In this document: positions 7,469 to 12,868 of the stretch, one piece after another
How positions within the stretch are numbered: the first letter of the stretch is position 1
How the letters are laid out: each line of letters opens with the position of its first letter
From: CAYVBN01 sp964538565
GTDB taxonomy: Bacteria > Pseudomonadota > Alphaproteobacteria > Rhizobiales > Xanthobacteraceae
Length of the DNA: 12,868 nt
NCBI GenBank assembly: GCA_964538565.1
Contig: CAZIGW010000083.1
Coordinates: 1-12,868 of the forward strand
Direction of reading: 5' to 3'
Position numbers and translations under genes: made by a program
The notes under the pieces: model-generated
Told to the model about the DNA's origin: nothing
What the model saw: the letters and a program-made list of their open reading frames with translations, nothing else
The model's database searches: none

Positions 7469-8428
7469 TCAGCTTTCCGGCCGGTCTGATTTTCTGTTCG
7501 CCAGCGCGACTGGGGCGACAGCGCGTACCTCGCGACCGGGCTGCCGCGATGGTCTGGTCATCAGGAGGACCGCGGCCACGACGCAACAAAGGCCGACCCA
7601 GGCCGTCGAATCGAGGCTTTCGTCAAGCCACAGGACGCCGATCAGGACCCCGATCGGCACCCGCAGATAGGCCTGCGCAGTCACGCCGATCGAGCCGAGG
7701 GTCTGGACGAGCCGGAAATAGAGCACGAGGGCGACGGCGGTCGAGAAGACCGCGAGGCCGAGCAGGGCAAGAAGCGAATCCAGACCCGGCGTCAACGCCC
7801 AGGGCCGATCGACGGCCAAGCTGACCGGGAGCAGAATCACCGCCCCGCAGGCGAGCGAGCCCGCCGCCGGCACGATCGGATCCATGCCCTTGAAGCTCCG
7901 GCCGAAGATCGCCGCTCCAGCATAGCAGACGGTGGCGGCCACGATGGCGAGCTGCGCCCAGACGTCACGTCCCAGCCCGTCGAGCGCCGGGATGCCGACG
8001 AGGAGACAAATTCCAGCAAGCCCGGTCGCAACGCCGAGCAGCTTGCGCATCGTCACCGGCTCGTGCCGGGCGAATGCGGCGGTCAGCACGAAGGCGAAGA
8101 TCGGAGAGGTCGAATTGAGGATCGCGGCGAGCGCCGCTTCGACCGTGCGTTCGGCCCAGGCGATCAGCGCGAACGGCACCACGCTGTTGAGACAGGCCTG
8201 AATTGCAAACCGCCGCCACGTCGCGACATCCGTCGGCATGCGCCCGCCGCCGGCGCGAAGGACGGCGTGGAGAATTGCGGCGGCGATCGAGGTCCGGCAC
8301 GCGATCAGCGTGATGGGTGGAATGGTGTCCACGCCGATCCTGACGAGCGTGTAGGACGCGCCCCAGACGGCCGCCAGGCTCAAAAGAAGCGTGCATTCCA
8401 GGGCCAGGTTTGGCTTCGCGGCGGTCAT
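7469..8428 (-). CDS. EamA-family (drug/metabolite transporter) membrane exporter
   Basis: The 319-residue protein is highly hydrophobic and has the length and two-fold repeat of EamA/DMT-superfamily transporters, with about ten membrane helices. The first repeat opens with LAAVWGASYTLVRIGVDTIPP and closes near KLLGVATGLAGICLLVG. The second runs from about residue 140 and ends with the typical RVPIGVLIGVLWLDESL followed by a last helix, AWVGLCCVVAAVLLM. The C-terminal tail of about 30 residues is basic and cytoplasmic. Members move amino acids, small metabolites or drugs, often outward; the substrate cannot be read from sequence. The ATG at 8426-8428 starts immediately before the first helix. 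It is convergent with the second [2Fe-2S] gene and divergent from the MetE-like gene, so it is its own transcription unit. A link to the catabolic genes is possible but unproven. Confidence 0.88.
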   Translation of the reverse strand: MTAAKPNLALECTLLLSLAAVWGASYTLVRIGVDTIPPITLIACRTSIAAAILHAVLRAGGGRMPTDVATWRRFAIQACLNSVVPFALIAWAERTVEAALAAILNSTSPIFAFVLTAAFARHEPVTMRKLLGVATGLAGICLLVGIPALDGLGRDVWAQLAIVAATVCYAGAAIFGRSFKGMDPIVPAAGSLACGAVILLPVSLAVDRPWALTPGLDSLLALLGLAVFSTAVALVLYFRLVQTLGSIGVTAQAYLRVPIGVLIGVLWLDESLDSTAWVGLCCVVAAVLLMTRPSRQPGREVRAVAPVALANRKSDRPES

Positions 8429-8509
8429 GACCGGCTGGGGTCCTCGGGGGCGCGACGGTTCTTAGCGCCGATTTCGCGCGCAACGTTACGGTCCCGGCCG
8501 AACCGTCGC

Positions 8510-8548
8510 CCGACATGTTCGGACGCAGGCGTTGCATCCGGATGTCGG
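8510..8548. promoter_or_regulatory. Inverted repeat in the divergent intergenic region, possible operator or leader hairpin
   Basis: CCGACAT (8510-8516) is repeated in inverse as ATGTCGG (8542-8548), and inside them CGGA (8520-8523) pairs with TCCG (8537-8540). The element contains the 10-base palindrome CATCCGGATG. It lies in the 300-base gap between the exporter and MetE-like genes, 82 bases upstream of the exporter start, where a shared regulator could bind. The rest of the gap shows only the promoter candidate listed at 8631-8659. Confidence 0.3.
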
Positions 8549-8630
8549 TGGGCAGGCGCCCCGGTCCCGGCGAGATCGCGCCGACGGGAAGGCGGGCGCT
8601 CGCGGACATGCTGGGGTGCCGGCCGTCATC

Positions 8631-8659
8631 TTGTCAGCGCCGAAAAGGCCGATGACAAT
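8631..8659 (+). promoter_or_regulatory. Candidate promoter of the MetE-like/TctC operon
   Basis: TTGTCA (8631-8636) and GACAAT (8654-8659) are 17 bases apart and match the sigma-70 boxes at 5 of 6 and 4 of 6 positions. TTGTCA (8631-8636) and TGACAA (8653-8658) also form an inverted repeat. A start near 8666 would give a leader of about 60 bases. Confidence 0.35.
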
Positions 8660-8728
8660 GGATCGTGACCATGTGTTCGGCTGCCGCGCGCGGCTGACCA
8701 CAGACGATCAGGAAAGAAAGGACGACGC

Positions 8729-9892
8729 GTGGTGACTTTTCCCGAACGCTCCCAGCGCATTCTCACCACCCATGTCGGAAGCCTGCCGCGCCGCCCCTCG
8801 TTGTCGGCTCTGCTGTTTGCCAAGATGAGCAGGAAGCCGTTCGACGCCGACGCGCTGGCGCGAGAGACGCGAGAGGCGGTCTCGGAGATCGTTCGCAAGC
8901 AGCGGGAGATCGGCATCGACATCATCAGCGACGGCGAGCAGTCGAAGACGAGCTTTCAGCATTATGTTTCGGACCGGCTGTCCGGGCTCGAGCCCATCAC
9001 GCCGAAGCCGGGCGAGCGCCGCACGCGAGAGAACCTGGCGTTTCCCGGCTTCTACAAGGGCGGCGCGCATTCGGGCTCGGCCCAGGCGCGGTTCGCATGC
9101 ACGGGCCCGATCAAATATGTCGGCCAGAAGCAGCTGGCCGAGGACCTCGCCAATCTCAAGGCGGCGCTGGGCGAGCAGAAATCCGTGGGGGTATTCGTAC
9201 CGGCCGTCTCGCCGTCGAGCTGCGCCGGCATCATGGAAAACCGCTACTACAGGACGGACGAGGAGCACGTCCTCGCCGTCGCCGAGGCGATGCGCGAGGA
9301 ATACGAGGGGATCGTCGCGGCGGGATTCCAGGTGCAGATCGACGACCCGCGGCTCGCCATGCACTACATGCTCACGCCGGGCGAATCGACCGACGATGCG
9401 CGAACCTGGGCCCGTCGACGCATCGAGATCCTCAATCACGCGCTGCGCAACATTCCACCCGAGCGCGTCCGGCATCACACCTGCTACGGCATCAACATGG
9501 GCCCGCGGGTGAGCGATCTGGAGATGAAGTACCTGGCGGATCTGATCGTCACGATCCGCGCCGGCTTCTATTCCTTCGAGATGGCCAACCCGCGGCACGA
9601 GCACGAATGGCGGGTGTGGGAAACGGTGAAGCTGCCGGACGACAAGGTCCTGGTTCCCGGCTGCATCACCCACGCCTCGGTGATCGTCGAGCATCCCGAG
9701 CTCGTGGCCGAACGGATCGTGCGGTTGGCCCGGATCGTCGGCCGCGATCGCGTCATCGCCAGCAGCGATTGCGGATTTGCCTCGACCCTCGCACTCGGTC
9801 AGCCCCCGGAGGTGGAGCCGGAAATCGTCTGGGCCAAGTTCGAAAGCCTGGTGGCGGGCGCTCGCCTCGCCACGAAGACGCTCTGGAGCTGA
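8729..9892 (+). CDS. Short (core) MetE-like zinc-dependent methyl/alkyltransferase
   Basis: This 387-residue protein matches the C-terminal catalytic domain of cobalamin-independent methionine synthase (Meth_synt_2) but lacks the N-terminal half, since full MetE is about 750 residues. It begins with ILTTHVGSLPRR, the usual opening of this short family, and contains ISDGEQSK (residues 66-73) and QIDDPRLA (203-210), the counterpart of MetE 'QIDEP'. The zinc ligands appear intact: His250 and Cys252 (HTC), Glu284 (SFEMAN) and Cys348 (SSDCGF). In known relatives the zinc activates a thiol to accept a methyl or alkyl group: homocysteine in MetE, coenzyme M in epoxyalkane transferase. The acceptor here is unknown. 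Two GTG codons (8729, 8732) are possible starts after AAAGGA, and I chose the first. The next gene is a carboxylate receptor, so a catabolic or one-carbon role is more likely than ordinary methionine synthesis (inference). Confidence 0.88.
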   Translation: MVTFPERSQRILTTHVGSLPRRPSLSALLFAKMSRKPFDADALARETREAVSEIVRKQREIGIDIISDGEQSKTSFQHYVSDRLSGLEPITPKPGERRTRENLAFPGFYKGGAHSGSAQARFACTGPIKYVGQKQLAEDLANLKAALGEQKSVGVFVPAVSPSSCAGIMENRYYRTDEEHVLAVAEAMREEYEGIVAAGFQVQIDDPRLAMHYMLTPGESTDDARTWARRRIEILNHALRNIPPERVRHHTCYGINMGPRVSDLEMKYLADLIVTIRAGFYSFEMANPRHEHEWRVWETVKLPDDKVLVPGCITHASVIVEHPELVAERIVRLARIVGRDRVIASSDCGFASTLALGQPPEVEPEIVWAKFESLVAGARLATKTLWS

Positions 9893-9945
9893 TCGGGATT
9901 TGCAGTTCTGGATTCGGCGTCTCGCACCCGGAGAGGAGCACCCCC

Positions 9946-10917
9946 ATGTTGCACACGCCGCGATGGCTCTGCCTTGTGTTCGCCCTCGCCCTCGCAGGCA
10001 TCGCTGGACATGCGCGCGGTGAGGATGCGTATCCGACCAAGCCCATACGGCTGATCGTGGGATTTGGCGCCGGCGGCCCGACCGACATTCCGGCGCGCTT
10101 CATCGCCGACAAGCTCGGCGAGCGACTCGGCCAGCACGTGGTGGTCGAGAACAAGCCGGCGGCCGCCGGGATGCTGGCGACGCGCTACGCGCTCACCCAG
10201 CCGAAGGACGGATATACGCTCCTTCTGTGCACGCATTTCGACGCCATCAACGTGGCGGTTCACAAGGACCCGCAATACGCGCTGTCCGATCTCGCCCCGA
10301 TTTCGCTCGTGTCGAAGTACTTCTACGGTCTCGCCCTGTCCAATTCGGTCCCGGCGAACAGCCTGAAGGAGTTCGTCGCCTACGCCAAGGCGCATCCCGG
10401 TGAAATGAAATACGCGACTCTCGGTCCCGGATCGGCGCAGGAGATCTTCGCACGCCAGCTCGCGCGCCTGACCGGCATCGCCATGAGCGGCGTGCCCTAT
10501 CGCAGCGGCTCCCAGATCATGCAGGACTTCGTGCCGGGCCGGGTGCAGTTCTACGTCTCGCCGATGCTCGCGCTGATGCCGTTGATCGGACACGATCAGG
10601 CCAAGGTGCTGGGCGTCTCGAGCCCCGAGCGGCTGGCAGCCGTGCCGCAGATTCCGACCTTGAAGGAACAGGGCATCGATTTCGTGCGCTTCGGCTGGCT
10701 CGGCGTCTGCGCGCCGGCCGGAACGCCGTCCGCGGTCATCGACCTGCTCAACAAGCACATTGCGAGCATCGTCACCTCGCCCGACTATCAGGCCCTGATC
10801 GAACGCGCCGCTTCGATTCCCGCGTCCTCGACGCCAGCGGAGCTGCGGGACGTGATCGACCAGACGCTCGCGGACGTGCGGCAGACCGTGCAGGAATTCG
10901 GACTGCAGCAGGAGTGA
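9946..10917 (+). CDS. TctC/Bug-family periplasmic solute receptor, classic type
   Basis: The 323-residue product is a classic Bug/TctC receptor. Residues 1-25 form a signal peptide (hydrophobic LCLVFALALAGIAG, cut near HARG). The mature chain opens with YPTKPIRLIVGFGAGGPTDIPAR, the family's first ligand loop, followed by VVVENKPAAAGMLATRYA, KDGYTLLL, the second-domain segment VPYRSGSQIMQDFVPGRVQFY, and FGWLGVCAPAGTPSAVIDLLNKH, all in the standard places. Asp50 in GGPTD is where Bug proteins contact a ligand carboxylate or amide. The ATG at 9946 is preceded by GAGAGGAG (9931-9938). It lies 53 bases after the MetE-like gene on the same strand and is probably in the same operon. No TctAB genes are here, which is common for Bug receptors. 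The ligand is unknown. Confidence 0.92.
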   Translation: MLHTPRWLCLVFALALAGIAGHARGEDAYPTKPIRLIVGFGAGGPTDIPARFIADKLGERLGQHVVVENKPAAAGMLATRYALTQPKDGYTLLLCTHFDAINVAVHKDPQYALSDLAPISLVSKYFYGLALSNSVPANSLKEFVAYAKAHPGEMKYATLGPGSAQEIFARQLARLTGIAMSGVPYRSGSQIMQDFVPGRVQFYVSPMLALMPLIGHDQAKVLGVSSPERLAAVPQIPTLKEQGIDFVRFGWLGVCAPAGTPSAVIDLLNKHIASIVTSPDYQALIERAASIPASSTPAELRDVIDQTLADVRQTVQEFGLQQE

Positions 10918-10941
10918 ATTGATCGACCCCGGCCTGCGACC

Positions 10942-10997
10942 CGGCCGATCGCGAACGGCCGCGCGTCATGAGAAGGCGCCGGCCAAGGAGACCGGCG
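10942..10997. repeat. Two short inverted repeats after the receptor gene
   Basis: CGGCCG occurs at 10942-10947 and 10956-10961 with an 8-base loop. CGCCGG (10977-10982) pairs with CCGGCG (10992-10997) across a 9-base loop. Both are short and GC-rich and lie 25-80 bases after the receptor stop. They could help end transcription, but neither has a T run. Confidence 0.35.
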
Positions 10998-11027
10998 TCA
11001 TGACTTTCGGGCGGGGCGGTAGGGAAG

Positions 11028-11055
11028 GAAGCCCCGGGCCGAAGCCCGGGGCTTC
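11028..11055. terminator. Strong perfect hairpin, probable transcription terminator or RNA structure
   Basis: GAAGCCCCGGG (11028-11038) and CCCGGGGCTTC (11045-11055) make a perfect 11-bp stem with loop CCGAAG. It is the strongest stem I noticed in the window and lies 110 bases after the second receptor gene. No T run follows on the plus strand, so it is not a textbook intrinsic terminator. It may block a 3' exonuclease or belong to a larger structured RNA. Confidence 0.5.
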
Positions 11056-11059
11056 ATGA

Positions 11060-11093
11060 TCGCGAAAAAGGGGGGGTCCCAAGACTTTCGCGA
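11060..11093. repeat. Inverted repeat enclosing a G-run
   Basis: TCGCGAAA (11060-11067) and TTTCGCGA (11086-11093) are perfect 8-base arms around an 18-base interior that contains seven G in a row and then TCCC. It follows the 11-bp hairpin directly. A transcript reading leftward would have CTTTTT within the structure. Its role is unknown; it could be part of a bidirectional termination region. Confidence 0.4.
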
Positions 11094-11113
11094 CCACAGG
11101 GGCCGGTCATCCG

Positions 11114-11407
11114 TCAAAACATTCGCGTATTGAAATTGTCCACGAGCCCGACGCCCTTCCAAGCAGTCGAAGCCTGCTCGGAGGCGTGCAGGTACACCGG
11201 GCAGGAACGATCCGCGTCATTCGATCAGAGGATGACGTTGGGAGACGTGTGGACATTCGCACCGGGCTGAGTTGGGAGCATCTCAGAGGCGCCGCCTGCG
11301 GGTGCGAGATCGCAGCCGATGCGCCGCGGCAAGAAGTCCGCCCAGCGGAGGACCCCGACGCGTCCATCTCTTCTCGGCTGCCGTGATGCATCGGCAATAG
11401 GCTGCAC
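11114..11407 (-). pseudogene. Possible decayed C-terminal end of an unrecognised minus-strand gene
   Basis: Reading the minus strand, the 36 codons before a stop at 11114-11116 look like real protein: they include PVYLHASEQ and WKGVGLVDNFN and end in NTRMF, with balanced amino acids and mostly G/C third bases. An in-frame stop at 11225-11227 separates them from a further 60 open codons in the same frame (11228-11407), which include GGASEMLPTQPG and HTSPNVIL. Upstream of that the frame no longer looks like protein, and no start or ribosome site is evident. The simplest reading is the broken 3' end of a lost gene. I do not recognise the family. A chance open stretch in GC-rich DNA is the alternative. 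Confidence 0.3.
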
Positions 11408-11419
11408 CTCTCGAGAGGT
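11406..11419. repeat. Perfect 14-base palindrome in the gene-poor region
   Basis: ACCTCTC at 11406-11412 is followed directly by its inverse GAGAGGT at 11413-11419, with no spacer. This is a possible dimer-protein binding site, but it is nearly 400 bases before the LuxR-type gene and may be chance. The remaining sequence, 11420-11809, shows no convincing gene, repeat or promoter; it has fewer coding-like features than its surroundings and includes a short A/T stretch near 11582-11605. Confidence 0.25.
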
Positions 11420-11809
11420 TGCGCACCGAATGCCTGCGACCGCGTCTCAGCAGCGTTCATTTCGACGCTGGAATATTTGCTGCACTGCGGGGTTGTGCCA
11501 CACAGGCAATGGCGATCCGGCGGTTCTGTGATCTTTGAGAGCCGCCGCGGTCGCCGGGCAGGCCGTTGCACCGCCCATCCTGGAATTTGGAAATTCTTTT
11601 TTTCAAGCGCCGGCGCGCCGACGTCGCGTCGCCTCATTGAGAGGACACGTCACAGATGCGAACTGCTTTTCGGCGTGGGGCTCGCCTCACGCGAGGAATT
11701 CCGTTTTCCGGTTCGGCTTTCCCCGGCTTAGCGGGCACTCGCGCCTGGGATGCCGGGACTTGCCATTCGCGTGTGCGACCCGAGTCAGTCAGCCGCGAGG
11801 TCGGGCGCG

Positions 11810-12868
11810 ATGGACGATAGAGAAAAGCTATCCTCGCTCATCGGCGAAATCTACGACGCAGCGCTCGAGCCGACGCTCTGGAAAGAGGTCCTCGAGAGGG
11901 CGGCGCAGTTCGTCGGCGGTTCCGCCGCCTCGTTGTTCATCAAGAATGCCGCCGATCTCACCGGCAACGTCGTCTACGATCACGGCACTGATGCCGAATA
12001 TCGGCAACTCTATTTCGACCAATACATCAAGCTCGATCCGACCACGATCGGTCAGGTGTTCGCGCAGGTCGGGGAGCCGATCGCAACCTCCGACATCATG
12101 CCGTACGATGAATTTCTCGGCACGCAGTTCTATCGCGAGTGGGCGCGGCCCCAAGGCCTGGTCGATTTCGTCGGCGCCGTCATCGACAAGTCGGCGACAA
12201 GCGCGGCCATGTTCGGGGTCTTTCGCCACGAGCGCAACGGCATGGTCGACGAGCCGGCACGGCAGCGCATGCGCCTCATTGTCCCGCATATCCGACGCGC
12301 CGTGCAGGTCGCGAAGACCATGGATTTGAAACGGGCTGAAGCCGCCACCTTCGCGGATACGCTCGACGGGCTCGGCGCCGGCCTTTTCCTGGTCGACGCG
12401 AAGGGCCGACTTGCGCACGCGAATGCGGCCGGCCAGTCGATCCTGAGTGCCGGTGATTTGTTTCGCAGGTCCGCCGGGCGATTGACCGCCTGCGACCCGG
12501 CGGCCGACGCAGCCCTGCGCGACATCTTCTCCGCGTTGGACGGCGCGGATGGAGACGGGCGGGTCGGTACGAGGGGCATCGCGCTGCCGGTTGCCGGGCC
12601 CAGCGGCGAGCGCCTTGTCGCCCACGTACTGCCGCTGATATCGGGCGCCCGCCGCCGTGCCGGGCGCGCGTATTCGGCGGTGGCCGCCGTTCTCGTCAGC
12701 AAGGTGGGGCTTGAGCTGCCCTCTCGTCCCGAGATCATCGCAAAGGCGTACAACCTCACTCCGACCGAGCTGCGGGTGCTCCTGGGGATTGTCGAACTCG
12801 GCGGCGTCCCGGATGTGGCAACGGCGCTGGGGGTCGCCTACACGACCATCCGCACCCACCTCAGCCGC
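11810..12868 (+). CDS. LuxR-type transcriptional regulator with a PAS-like sensor domain, cut by the window edge
   Basis: The 353 visible codons end inside the DNA-binding domain. Residues 1-170 form an N-terminal helical sensor region common in rhizobial LuxR proteins (opening KLSSLIGEIYDAALEPTLWKEVLE). Residues 178 to about 297 look like a PAS domain (DTLDGLGAGLFLVDAKGRLAHANAAGQSIL). Residues 316-353 are the start of a LuxR/GerE helix-turn-helix: LTPTELRVLLGIVE, then DVATALGVAYTTIRTHLSR, including the recognition helix. There is no receiver domain, so it is not a standard response regulator. The PAS region may sense a small ligand. The ATG at 11810 has GAGG at 11797-11800; upstream in-frame ATG (11750) and GTG (11771) are less likely because the family opening sits just after 11810. 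It is separated from the catabolic genes by about 0.9 kb, so control of them is only a possibility. Confidence 0.88.
   Translation, partial: MDDREKLSSLIGEIYDAALEPTLWKEVLERAAQFVGGSAASLFIKNAADLTGNVVYDHGTDAEYRQLYFDQYIKLDPTTIGQVFAQVGEPIATSDIMPYDEFLGTQFYREWARPQGLVDFVGAVIDKSATSAAMFGVFRHERNGMVDEPARQRMRLIVPHIRRAVQVAKTMDLKRAEAATFADTLDGLGAGLFLVDAKGRLAHANAAGQSILSAGDLFRRSAGRLTACDPAADAALRDIFSALDGADGDGRVGTRGIALPVAGPSGERLVAHVLPLISGARRRAGRAYSAVAAVLVSKVGLELPSRPEIIAKAYNLTPTELRVLLGIVELGGVPDVATALGVAYTTIRTHLSR

Noticed and set aside
11000..11059. Small 19-codon open frame spanning the hairpin
   Set aside because: It is composed largely of the inverted repeat itself, and no ribosome site is clear.
11535..12329. 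Plus-strand open frame of 264 codons overlapping the regulator
   Set aside because: Serine- and arginine-rich shadow of the LuxR-type gene, which is read in another phase from 11810.
1..12868. tRNA, rRNA, CRISPR array, insertion sequence or phage genes
   Set aside because: No cloverleaf, rRNA segment, regular repeat-spacer array, transposase or integrase was seen on either strand.

Overview
The window is GC-rich with strong G/C preference at third codon positions. Its gene content is typical of soil Alphaproteobacteria of the Bradyrhizobium/Xanthobacteraceae type: xanthine-dehydrogenase-family molybdenum hydroxylase, Bug/TctC receptors, UbiD and Pht5-like decarboxylases, and a PAS-LuxR regulator. 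The taxon is an inference from gene types and base composition; no rRNA or tRNA is present to confirm it.

Layout. Positions 1-3043 hold a molybdenum hydroxylase operon in the order FAD subunit (3' end only), [2Fe-2S] subunit and molybdopterin subunit, joined by very short gaps or overlaps. A 176-base gap with a good promoter candidate and an AT-rich dyad leads into a second run on the same strand: a divergent TctC periplasmic receptor (3220-4245), a Pht5-like cytoplasmic protein (4271-5257), a UbiD-family prenylated-FMN decarboxylase (5329-6777) and a second, unaccompanied [2Fe-2S] subunit (6874-7371). An EamA-family exporter lies on the minus strand (7469-8428). After a 300-base divergent promoter region come a short MetE-like zinc methyltransferase (8729-9892) and a second TctC receptor (9946-10917). 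Positions 10918-11809 carry no intact gene: first a block of inverted repeats, including a perfect 11-bp hairpin, then what looks like the decayed end of a minus-strand gene. A PAS-containing LuxR-type regulator starts at 11810 and runs off the right edge.

How the parts may work together (inference). Two periplasmic binding proteins would capture a carboxylated compound, the molybdenum hydroxylase would add a water-derived hydroxyl to an N-heteroaromatic or aromatic ring, and the UbiD and Pht5-like proteins would remove carboxyl groups. The MetE-like protein could handle a methyl or alkyl group, the EamA protein could export a product, and the LuxR protein could regulate the locus. The window has no ring-cleavage enzyme, CoA ligase, UbiX, molybdenum-cofactor chaperone or TctA/TctB membrane partner, so any pathway must be completed elsewhere. 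The combination does not match a named pathway that I can recognise with confidence. It is best regarded as an uncharacterised (hetero)aromatic acid catabolic locus.
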